Position numbers and translations under genes: made by a program
In this document: positions 10,056 to 18,620 of the stretch, one piece after another
Numbering within the stretch: the stretch's first letter is position 1
Layout of the letters: each line of letters begins with the position of its first letter
The notes under the pieces: model-generated
The model's database searches: none
What the model saw: the letters and a program-made list of their open reading frames with translations, nothing else
Told to the model about the DNA's origin: nothing
Source: Aurantiochytrium sp. KH105
Lineage: Eukaryota; Sar; Bigyra; Thraustochytrida; Thraustochytriidae
Direction of reading: 5' to 3'
DNA: 64,000 nt
NCBI GenBank assembly: GCA_003116975.1
Contig: BGKB01000057.1
Span: 62,001 to 126,000, forward strand

Positions 10056-11594
10056 ATGCAGCCCCCACCTTCCCACGCGGCGTCCCTGCGGCGAGGTGGG
10101 CCCGCCGAGGATGACTCGCAGGACTGGCTTTGTTATGTGCATGAAAGCAGCCAGCAGCAGCAGCAGTTGCAGCAGCAGCAGAGACTCGAAGGCGTAAATA
10201 ACGGTGGCGACACAAACAACGAAGCCAGTCTCCAAAGACGCGTGGCCTCGTCATCATCCTCGTCGTCGTCGTCGTCGTCATCATCATCATCATCATCCGC
10301 GAGCCCCCACGCGCGCAGCAGCGACGGCGAAGAGGCCGAAGTCCCCCCTGGACAAGTGCGTCGGCTCAGCCCGCAGCCCTATGACCATACGCAGCAATAT
10401 CACATGCAGCACACCTCGAGCTATCACCATCCTTCGGGAATGCCCATGCCCTCGAGCCTCACCCCCGAATCAAACTTCGTGCGCCAGCAGCCACTTATTT
10501 ATCGCGAAACTATGCCCGCTGCGAGCCACCTCAACGAGGTCGAAACAAACTTCTCAGGCCGCACCCTCGCCGCCACCGCCGCCACAGCAGCTGGGGGCGG
10601 CTTCGAACAACTCTCGCCTCAGACACAGAGTCTCATGAGCGACCCTTCCGCGGCCGACATATGGTACCCTGCTCACCCCAACGCGTCGGCTTCGCGGTAC
10701 CAGCAGTCACTCGGCGACCCGTACTTTGCAAGCTCGCTCTCTGACCAAACTGAAATCTATGCGGGCTTGCAAGGCCAGCGTCCCAGCTCCGCGGGATTCA
10801 CCGCCGCCTCGACGTTCTCCTCGAGATCCTCCGTCTCCCCGCTTCCCTACGCCTCCTCTTCCTCCTCCTCCTCGCAGCAACATGCGCACGCAAACCACGC
10901 CGCCGCAGCCGCCGCCGCGTCCTCGATGCTGGCCAGGGCCGGAACCAGCGACGGCACGCGCCTTGGTCCGCGCCCGAACATCTCTTCGCACGCTGCGAGC
11001 GCTTTTGCCGCCTACGATTCTCGAATCGGGGGCACCGACTACGCCCCCCCCTCGTCCTCCTCAGCATATGGAGGGAGCGCCTTTCAAGGCAACTCCGGAG
11101 TCACCTCGCCGCGCACGGGCAGGTGCCTCGACAGGGAGGCCCACCAGGCCGTCGAGGCCCTGCGCAAGGGCAAGCGTCGCCGCCGCATGCAGTCCGTGGG
11201 ACCTTTCCAGCAGGGCCGCTGGAACCCGGGCGAGATGGCCACCCTGCTTACGATTGCAAAGCTCTTCATCCGCAAGGAACTCCGCGCCGTGTGTGACATT
11301 TGCGTCTACTCTGGCATCAGGCGTCCGAGCCGCGCCATCGACAAACAGCTCAAGCGCGTCATCGGCTACGAGTCGTGGATCACTCGCGACCAGAACATGG
11401 TGCTGGGTAAGATCGAAGAACTCATGCTCTCCAAGGCGTACGGCTCGGTCCCGCCCGACGCCGCGGCAGCCATTGAGCGCGCGCTTGAGATATGGGGCAC
11501 GGATGGCCCTGGCGGTGCCGTCAGCGAGGAGTTTCACCGCAACGCCCACGCCCCGGGGCGCGACACTTTACAAACAGACACAACGTCCCTTTGA
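10056..11594 (+). CDS. Unrecognised poly-Q/poly-S protein with conserved-looking C-terminal domain
   Basis: A 512-residue single open frame. The N-terminal ~360 residues are low complexity: a poly-Gln run near residue 30, a poly-Ser run near 70-88 and a second Ser run near 270. The C-terminal ~130 residues are unlike the rest. They begin with a basic GKRRRRM stretch, continue with GPFQQGRWNPGEM and an amphipathic LLTIAKLFI segment, and include Cys-x2-Cys (AVCDIC). The GRW lead-in with spaced Trp recalls a Myb/SANT-type fold, but I cannot confirm it. The shape (disordered activator-like N-terminus plus a compact basic C-terminus) fits a nuclear regulator by inference. An AATAAA lies about 250 nt after the stop. 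I do not recognise the family. Confidence 0.75.
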   Translation: MQPPPSHAASLRRGGPAEDDSQDWLCYVHESSQQQQQLQQQQRLEGVNNGGDTNNEASLQRRVASSSSSSSSSSSSSSSSSASPHARSSDGEEAEVPPGQVRRLSPQPYDHTQQYHMQHTSSYHHPSGMPMPSSLTPESNFVRQQPLIYRETMPAASHLNEVETNFSGRTLAATAATAAGGGFEQLSPQTQSLMSDPSAADIWYPAHPNASASRYQQSLGDPYFASSLSDQTEIYAGLQGQRPSSAGFTAASTFSSRSSVSPLPYASSSSSSSQQHAHANHAAAAAAASSMLARAGTSDGTRLGPRPNISSHAASAFAAYDSRIGGTDYAPPSSSSAYGGSAFQGNSGVTSPRTGRCLDREAHQAVEALRKGKRRRRMQSVGPFQQGRWNPGEMATLLTIAKLFIRKELRAVCDICVYSGIRRPSRAIDKQLKRVIGYESWITRDQNMVLGKIEELMLSKAYGSVPPDAAAAIERALEIWGTDGPGGAVSEEFHRNAHAPGRDTLQTDTTSL

Positions 11595-11841
11595 CCAAAA
11601 GAACCTTTTTTTTACCGGGACCACGCTAGTATTTTCCATTCCTATTTCATCAAGCTTTCCCATGATTCATTCTCTTCGGGAGTCTCTCATGATCCTCTCC
11701 TTATCGCACGCGCGTAGATGCCCACGTTGTCGTTTTTGTCGGTGGCGTCGTTATTAACCGGCGGCTTGCAGGCAAGGGAGCCTGCACGCCTCTTTTGACT
11801 AGCGAAGTGAAGCGAGGCGAGGTGAGACGAAGAGAAGAACC

Positions 11842-11847
11842 AATAAA
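11842..11847 (+). terminator. Poly(A) signal AATAAA
   Basis: Canonical hexamer 248 nt downstream of the stop at 11594, in AT-richer DNA. Confidence 0.5.
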
Positions 11848-11896
11848 TTACAAATGATTTCTAACTCAGGCATTTCCTCGGTTCACTCACTTGCTC

Positions 11897-12453
11897 ACTC
11901 ATTCAGTCTCGTTCGTTCTTCACGACTCTTCTTGCAAACATGATATAATTTTTCCACGAGTGGGAATCATGGGTCCATACGAGTCTTCTTTACGAGTCTT
12001 TCGTAAGGCCTCGAGCTCAGAGGCCTCGAGCTCAAACCTTCGTTCCGCAGCAAGAGGAAGAAGCTTTAATTGCACTTCTGTCAGCCAGCGAGCGAGCGAG
12101 CGAGCGAGCGACAAGATGCGTCTATCCTTGAAAACGTGTTGGAAGGTGATGAACTGACATACCAGATGACCAACTCATTCAGTCTCGTTCGTTCTTCACA
12201 ATTCTTCTTGCAAACATGATATAATTTTTCCACGAGTGAGAATCATGGGTCCATACGAGTCTTTTGTACGAGTCTTTCGTAAGGCCTCGAGCTCAAAGGC
12301 CTAGAGAGCTCAAACCTTTTTTCCGCAGCAAGAGGAAGAAGCTCTAATTGCACTTCTGTCAGCCAGCGAGCGAGCGAGCGAGCGAGCGACAAGATGCGTC
12401 TATCCTTGAAAACGTGTTGGAAGGTGATGAACTGACATACCAGATGACCAACT
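11897..12453. repeat. Tandem direct repeat, two ~276-bp copies
   Basis: Copy 1 runs from about 11897 to 12175 and copy 2 from about 12173 to 12453. The offset is 276 bp at the left end and 278 bp at the right, so copy 2 has gained two bases. The copies differ at only a handful of sites. Each contains the palindrome-rich AGGCCTCGAGCTC block, a (GCGA)n run and a shared ...GATGAACTGACATACCAG end. No frame is conserved between the copies, so this is not a duplicated exon. Confidence 0.95.
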
Positions 12454-12578
12454 TCACCGCAGCGATGGTGCAACAATTTCTTCACTCATTCATTTGATTC
12501 ATTTCTTTCGTCTGTCACATACGACCAAGGCTACATCTACATTGGACTCCCGCCCGCCCCCTCACTTCACCGAGCAAT

Positions 12579-14471
12579 TTAGACTTGCGCCTCGGCCTCC
12601 GCATACTCGTGAGAGCGTGCACGAGCACGATCCCGCTCCAACTCGCGCTCAATCTCGCGCTCAATGCGGCGCTCCAAACGACGCTCGCGGTACCTCTGAA
12701 TGGCTGCCTTCGTCTTCTCCTTGGACTCCTCCATCAGCTCACGGCTCTTGGCCGTGAAGGCGCGCCTCTTCACGTTGAAAGCTCGCTTCTGCGTCTTGAG
12801 AACTCGCTTCGTCTTGACAAGCATCGCCTTGAGACGCTCCGACGAGGTCAACGGCGCCGTGGAGGCATCGGTGTCATGGGCCTCGCTAGCCTCCATGGGC
12901 ACTTGCGCCACCTCTTCTTCGTCATCAACCTCTGTGGCCTCCTCGCTTTCGCGCGAGTTCCGTTCCCGCGGTGACAGCAGCGACGAAGACGCAGAGGCTG
13001 GCGAAGACGCCCCCGGGAGCTGTGGTGGCGCAGGGAGTGGCTCCAGACTGCCAAGAGAAGCTCTGCTTCCCAGCGAGGCGCGACGCATGTCTTCGACAAT
13101 GTTCGAGATCTTGCCATCCTCAGACAGCAGAAATCGCCGCGAAAGCTCATCCCTGTACGGTGACCAGTCCTCCTCGTCGAGACCGTCCATGCTACGAAGC
13201 TGCGCCTCGATCTTGGCATCGAGCTTAACCGCCGCCTCGAGCTCGGCGCGCGCCTGCAGAGGACCCAGGCTTCGTTCCTGATGACGCTCGCGCTCCATGT
13301 ATTGCAGGACTTGGGCGTCGGTGACGCTTTCGTGATCATCCTCGCAAGAATGTTTGCTCTCTTCGTCTTCGTCATCATCGTGCTGTGGCACGGTGGAGTG
13401 CTTGCCGGCAATGTGCATGCGATGGGCCAGTACAAAGCAACGCTCCATCTTGGTTTCATCATTGTCGGACTTGCCCATCTTGCCGTCAGCGCAATGCTCC
13501 CCAGCTTGGCTGCGACCGACCTGGTCCCTGTCCAGCTCATCAAGGCGGCGCATGTCAGACTCTTGCTGCAGAAACTCCTGGAGAGACTGTCTGCGACGCG
13601 CCTGTTCCGAGTCCAGGTATCGCTTCATGTCGTCATAGGCGGCAATCTCGCGCTCGCGGTCCTGGCGCTCCAGAATGCGATCCAGACGTTTCTGCTGCTC
13701 GTGCTTCTCCTTCCACTGCGAGGCCTCCGCGAGACGGAACTGCACAGATTCGCGCCGCTTGGTACGCTCTGCACGCAGATACTCCTGAACGTCCTGGTAC
13801 GCGGCCTCATCGAGGTCGCGGGACTCTTTGGCTCGACGTTCGGCCCGGGCACGCTGTTCTTCCTCGCGAGCACGAGCCTCCTCGCGAGCCTGGGCACGCA
13901 TCATGTGCTCCTCGAGCTGCTCCATGCGCTCCATTTCCTTGACGAGACGGGCATGCTCCATGTCCTCGGCGAGTTGCAATCGGAAGACGCGGCGTTCTTC
14001 GTCCTGGATGGCTTTTTGCCGCATCTCGGCCTCGTGCTGCACGTGCCGCTGTCGCGCCTTCATTTCATTTTCTTCTCGCCTCTTTCGCCGGTGTTCTTCC
14101 TCCATGTCGATGCGGTGGAGACGCTCTTGTTCAAGCGTCCATTTCAGGTCGGCAATCTCCATCTCCTTGGTTGCCATTGCGGCGTTGTTGGCGTGCTTGG
14201 TAGCCATGCGCCGCGCATTGAGTTGAGCCTCCATCATTTCGCGCTTTTCGGCCGTGCGCCGCAGAAACTCTTCTTGCCGCCGCTTTTTCTCCTCGCGGAG
14301 TCGCTCCTTTTCTTCGCGAACCTGCTGCGCGAGCTCCACCTTTTGCAGGTACACCTCCTCCTGCTTGGCCGAAAGCGGCGTCTTTCCTGCGGAGGCATGC
14401 CCGGCATTGCCAAAGCCTGCATTCTCCTTGTTGTTGCGGACGGGCGTCTTCATCCTGTACGACTGCGACAT
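12579..14471 (-). CDS. Long coiled-coil protein with N-terminal KEN box
   Basis: A 630-residue protein from the ATG at 14471. The frame opens further upstream to 14648, but that extension is Cys/Arg-rich and unlike the rest. Residues ~30-340 are an almost unbroken Glu/Arg/Lys heptad region. The N-terminus carries KEN at residues 15-17 after KTPVRNN, the form of an APC/C degron. Two related blocks, AAYQDVQEYLRAERTKRRES (~222) and AAYDDMKRYLDSEQARRRQS (~277), show an internal repeat of about 55 residues. The middle is acidic (DDDEDEESK), followed by a Ser/Pro-rich linker and a final basic helix. I do not recognise the family. A cytoskeletal, centrosomal or flagellar role would fit such composition, but that is inference. 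Confidence 0.8.
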   Translation of the reverse strand: MSQSYRMKTPVRNNKENAGFGNAGHASAGKTPLSAKQEEVYLQKVELAQQVREEKERLREEKKRRQEEFLRRTAEKREMMEAQLNARRMATKHANNAAMATKEMEIADLKWTLEQERLHRIDMEEEHRRKRREENEMKARQRHVQHEAEMRQKAIQDEERRVFRLQLAEDMEHARLVKEMERMEQLEEHMMRAQAREEARAREEEQRARAERRAKESRDLDEAAYQDVQEYLRAERTKRRESVQFRLAEASQWKEKHEQQKRLDRILERQDREREIAAYDDMKRYLDSEQARRRQSLQEFLQQESDMRRLDELDRDQVGRSQAGEHCADGKMGKSDNDETKMERCFVLAHRMHIAGKHSTVPQHDDDEDEESKHSCEDDHESVTDAQVLQYMERERHQERSLGPLQARAELEAAVKLDAKIEAQLRSMDGLDEEDWSPYRDELSRRFLLSEDGKISNIVEDMRRASLGSRASLGSLEPLPAPPQLPGASSPASASSSLLSPRERNSRESEEATEVDDEEEVAQVPMEASEAHDTDASTAPLTSSERLKAMLVKTKRVLKTQKRAFNVKRRAFTAKSRELMEESKEKTKAAIQRYRERRLERRIEREIERELERDRARARSHEYAEAEAQV

Positions 14472-16533
14472 GCTTGCTCGCGTCTCTTTTGCTTGCTCGC
14501 TCGCTCGCTTGCGGAATGTCGTATCGCTTTTGTCTCCTCCTCGCGTCGTGCAGCAGCGGCAGCAGCAAGACCAGGACCTACGGGGTCGCCACCTCTCTTG
14601 GCAAAAATGCTGGCTGTTTGTCTGGCTGTCTCGCAAGCAAGTTTGCACGCGTGAAACGAGATGAGCGAGCCCGGACGCGTACGAGGCCGAGCGGAATTGG
14701 GCCTCCCCTCCCTTCTTTCCCGCCTGCTGGGCTTGCTTTTGCCTCTCGTCTCGCTTATTCTTCTTGTCGGTCTCGGAGCCTCACTGCCCCGTCGCGGTGA
14801 CCTTGAGACGAAACCGTCTGCGTGGCTTCTCTGCTGCTCGTGCGTTTCATCGCCGCGTGCTCGTGCCAAGCGCCCACTGCCAGCCGAGCTCGCACTGCAA
14901 AAGGAGAGAAACGTGAGAGCGGTCAGCTCAGTGCCCCGCCGCCGCCGTGCACGGCGTAACGCATAGATTTCGAGTTCTTTTCTTATCTTCCTTTGACCAC
15001 CGAGAAGACAGTTTCGGGATGACGCTCGGCGATCGATAAGAGAGCCCAGGAGAAAAACGAACGGAGTCGGCAGGTCAGGCGGCCGGCCGCCCGGCCGCCC
15101 GGTCGGCTGGCTAGCGAGTTGGGCGCGCGAGAGGACTGGCGTGCGCCGGCGCCCACGGTTTCATCCATTGAACTTCATCGTCTAACTCATTTTTCCATTT
15201 TCACCCGGCGAGCCAGCCAGCGAGCGAGCGACATGCAATGCAGAGCACTCGTGAGACACGGAATGAACGAATTTGTCTGTGTCCCGAAGTAATAGGCCTG
15301 ACCTAGTCGCCACCGCTGAAAGCGAGTAGAATGGGGTCAGACCTACTTGGCCAAGCGTAGTAGGCCTGGGCGACTTCCGGCCTGGGAACCCTTTTTTCCT
15401 CGCGCTAGCAGCTGCAGCTGCAGTCAAACTTTTGTAGGCTGCCAAACACCAAATTGAACACGCGAAATTGGGAGGGTGTTTCGTCTGTCGCTGCCCATAA
15501 TCATGCACGGAAAAAGGAGAGAGTTTGTGCCTGCACAGTGTAGAGAATCCATTGCATTCTGCAAGAGACGCTTTTGGTGATTATCTGGTCGGAGCTGCTG
15601 CAAGCTTGCCTTTGCCTCCAGCGGGTCTTCATGCAAGGACTCGCGTCTTAACCTCTCCTTGGCAACTCTGGTGCCATTGATTGTTTTCTGGGCTACTCGC
15701 ATCTCTCACAAGTTGCCTCCCGCGGGTCTTCATGCAAGGACTCGCGTCTTACCCTCTCCTTGGCAACTCTGGAGCCATTGATTGTTTTCTGGGCTACTCT
15801 CACCTCACAAGTTTCCCTGGGTGAATGTAAACTCGACTGTCCAGCCAGGCAAAGACCCACGTGCGCGCGTGTGTGTGCGTGCGTGCAGGTCCGCCATGAA
15901 AAAGGCACACTAGATTCTCGTCTTTCCTTTCCGACGTGCGATCGTCGCCACGTTCTCCGCTCCGACTGACGGTACGACGCTGCATCCCATACCTCTCCCT
16001 CCAAAGGTCTCCTACCCTACACAGTAGATTTCGGTGCACCTGACAGAGAGGCGCCAGCAAAGTGTCTTCTCGCGAGCTCTTCTTCTCGTGCGCCTGCTGC
16101 TTGTGCGCCTGCTGCTGCCCGCTCGCCGCGATGGGAGTCCAATCATGAGGAAATGGTTGTGCACCTTGTGTCCAAGGGCTCTCTCCCTCACGCTCTGATA
16201 CATACTAGGCCCTTCATGCAGTTCCTTCTTCCCGCACAAACCAAATCAATCAAGCTGCGCGAGGGCGAGCAGGCAGGCAGGCACGAGACGCGCGGCAGGA
16301 GACGCGCGAGAGGGCGCTCGCGCGCAGACCGACGGACAGACCCCGCGGGCGCGGGCCAAGCCCCGGTGGATCGAGTTGAATCCAGTTCGCACCCCGCACG
16401 CGACGGCGCGGAAGGGCGCGGCCGGATCAGATCAGGCACGTGCGCGCAGCTCCGAAGGGCGCTCGCTGCGGCGCGCGGACGGCGGCGGTCCGCGGCGCGC
16501 GGGGCAGGCAAGGGCGGCGGGCGGCCAGCGGCG
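14472..16533. other. Divergent intergenic region with short tandem repeat
   Basis: Lies between the start codons of a minus-strand and a plus-strand gene and must hold both promoters. It contains a 101-bp tandem duplication at 15611-15815. The kinase frame opens upstream of 16534 (to 16153), but that part is Arg/Gly-rich and looks like translated 5' UTR. Confidence 0.6.
15611..15815. repeat. Tandem direct repeat, two ~101-bp copies
   Basis: GCGGGTCTTCATGCAAGGAC starts at 15621 and recurs at 15722. The following ~80 bp, through TTGATTGTTTTCTGGGCTAC, also repeat with few mismatches. No open frame is shared. Confidence 0.93.
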
Positions 16534-18084
16534 ATGCTCCGCAGGCAGTCGCGCGCGCCGCGCTCCTTGAACGACATCGAGTTTGGCGAACTCATCGGCA
16601 AGGGGGTCTTCGGCAAGGTGTATATCGGGCACAACAAGTCCAATGGACAGACGCTGGCGATCAAGGAAGTCTCGGGCCGCACGCTCAAGAACAAGCTAGA
16701 CTTTCTCAAGGAGACTAGCGTTTTGCGTAAAGTGCGTCATCCGCATCTCCTCCGTCTCCGGGCACTTTTCGTCGTCGAGCACGACGCCACGGACGACGAC
16801 CTGCGAGCGATTCCTCCGCGAAAGAGTCGAACAGCACGATGGATCAACACCCTGCGCCAAAGAGCTGTCGACGAGGGAGCGGCCACCGCGGGAGACTACT
16901 CAGAGCTCAGCATGGACCATGAAGACGACGAGGAGGAAGACTTTAACGACTTTGTTCGCGTGCAGATTCGTGATGAAAGCGGCCAGCAAGACAGTACCGA
17001 CGACTTTGACGACAACGACTACGTTAGTCGCGACGATGAGAGTGCAAGCTTTAGGTCCGAAAGCCGAAATGGACATGGTACAACAGGGTCTTCCAAGGCC
17101 TCTGCCGCGCGTGGTTCGGGCGCAAGGCGCACGAAAAAGTACAATGGAAACGATGATGAAGAAGATGATTATGACGATGATGATCATCATGATCATCATG
17201 ATCATCATGATCAAGGAGAACAAGATGCTCACGACACACACCAAAGGCTGCCGCCTGTAAAAGTTGCCTACAAGCTTTATCTTGTGACCGAATATTGTGA
17301 AGGAAGCTCGCTCAACAAATTACTGGCAAACAACAAGTTGGACTTACCCTGGGACACGCGCCTCAGATGGATCATGGAGGCGGCAGAAGGATTGCAGCAC
17401 CTGCACAAGCACGGCGTCATCCACCGCGACCTCAAGTCTGACAATTGTCTGCTGCGAATCCCCGAAAACGTCGATCATGACGACGTCAACAGCTTTTCCC
17501 TGGTCCTTGCTGACTTTGGACTTTCACGGTTTTACAGTTCGGGGTCGATCACGGGCAGCGACATGATGCGCAAGCCAATGACTGTCGTTGGCACGCCGTG
17601 GCTCATGGCTCCCGAGCTGATGAACCCCAAGTTTCACGATGGCTACACCATCGAGTCGGAAATTTTCACGTTTGGCGTGCTCATGCTCGAGATCCTCACG
17701 CGTCACAAGGCACTTGACATTCCTCGCAATCCGCACACCTTGGCCATTGACATGCACTTTGTGCGCGAAATGACGGTGAATGCAGAAAGCGAGGATGAAG
17801 ATGACGAATCGTCCTTCTTTGATGCCGAGGATGAGGCGTCGAGCGATCGGATTCGTCCTACCGCGATGGGCAAGGCTCGCTCTCAGCGCACAAAGCAGTC
17901 GCGCTCCAAGCCAAAGGCTAAGATGCGCCCCCCCTCGCGCCGTCTCCAGTCTCTGGTGCAGTCGTGCCCGCCACTCCTCCTGGATCTCGCTTCAGACTGT
18001 GTTGCTCTTGAGCCAAAGCAGCGGCCAGAGCTCGGCGACATCATCGCACGACTCAATGACATCACTACGTACAAGCATACATGA
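16534..18084 (+). CDS. LIMK/TESK-like protein kinase with large acidic/His-rich insert
   Basis: A 516-residue protein from the ATG at 16534, chosen because the kinase fold starts right after it. The catalytic set is complete: glycine loop GKGVFGKV (from residue 22), LAIKEV with Lys44, the alpha-C Glu in LKETSVLRKVRHPHLL, HRDLKSDN (His297-Asp299), DFG at 327-329 and APE in WLMAPELMN. The activation-segment and C-lobe style (VVGTPWLMAPE, CPPLLLDLASDCVALEPKQRPEL) is of the TKL group, nearest LIMK/TESK, which phosphorylate cofilin in animals. Two inserts are unusual. About 150 residues, with Asp/Glu runs and a DHHDHHDHHD block, separate the alpha-C/beta-4 region from the hinge. A shorter Glu-rich then Lys-rich insert splits the C-lobe. 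Activity is expected; the substrate is unknown. Confidence 0.85.
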   Translation: MLRRQSRAPRSLNDIEFGELIGKGVFGKVYIGHNKSNGQTLAIKEVSGRTLKNKLDFLKETSVLRKVRHPHLLRLRALFVVEHDATDDDLRAIPPRKSRTARWINTLRQRAVDEGAATAGDYSELSMDHEDDEEEDFNDFVRVQIRDESGQQDSTDDFDDNDYVSRDDESASFRSESRNGHGTTGSSKASAARGSGARRTKKYNGNDDEEDDYDDDDHHDHHDHHDQGEQDAHDTHQRLPPVKVAYKLYLVTEYCEGSSLNKLLANNKLDLPWDTRLRWIMEAAEGLQHLHKHGVIHRDLKSDNCLLRIPENVDHDDVNSFSLVLADFGLSRFYSSGSITGSDMMRKPMTVVGTPWLMAPELMNPKFHDGYTIESEIFTFGVLMLEILTRHKALDIPRNPHTLAIDMHFVREMTVNAESEDEDDESSFFDAEDEASSDRIRPTAMGKARSQRTKQSRSKPKAKMRPPSRRLQSLVQSCPPLLLDLASDCVALEPKQRPELGDIIARLNDITTYKHT

Positions 18085-18620
18085 AAATTATCTCCGTATT
18101 GATGTGTAATTCAAGATTCATAACCAAGATGGTCGACAAGGTCAAGGTCCAAATCGAGCAAAGCAACGCAACGCAACGCAAACAAAAACAAAGACAAAAA
18201 CAACCGAAAGAACCTAGACGCGCGATTACCTTGCTTTCTCCAAGAAAATGAAGAAAACGATCGAATTCTGCATGCACGCAGGTCCCCTTGCTCTCTCTCT
18301 CTCTCTTTCTCTTCATGTGTCATTTTATAACCTGTCCACATGCAAAACTGATTCGAGCATCCTTTCCTTGACCACCCTTTTCTCGACCTCGAACCTCAAC
18401 ACCCATGATCTTCAATTCCTTGCCAGTCCTTCCAACGTGGCTCGGGTTTTCGCGACCGTGCCGTGCGTGCGGGGTGTGGGTGTGCGAGTGGTGGGTGGGC
18501 AGAAGCCACGGCTTCTAGTTCCTTGTTCGCGCTCCCGGTTCCGGGCTCGCCGAGAGAGCAGACCCGGAACGGAGCGCGGTTGCGGCGCCGCGAGGGAGAG
18601 CGCGCGCGAGGAGAGGCGCG
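18085..18620. other. Intergenic region between two plus-strand genes
   Basis: Holds the 3' UTR of the kinase and the promoter of the helicase-glycosylase gene. A (CT)n tract lies at about 18288-18312. Nothing else is recognised. Confidence 0.55.

Larger units (their letters stand above)
11595..12578. other. Convergent 3' intergenic region
   Basis: Lies between the 3' ends of a plus-strand and a minus-strand gene. It contains the AATAAA of the left gene and a large tandem duplication (11897-12453). No coding frame is supported. Confidence 0.7.

Noticed and set aside
13281-14654. Long plus-strand open frame (457 codons), Leu/His-rich
   Set aside because: It lies exactly opposite the coiled-coil gene. 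A Glu/Arg-rich coding strand produces a stop-poor Leu/Ala/Phe antisense frame.
16153-16533. Upstream extension of the kinase frame by 127 codons
   Set aside because: Arg/Gly/Ala-rich and unlike kinase N-termini; the ATG at 16534 immediately precedes the fold.
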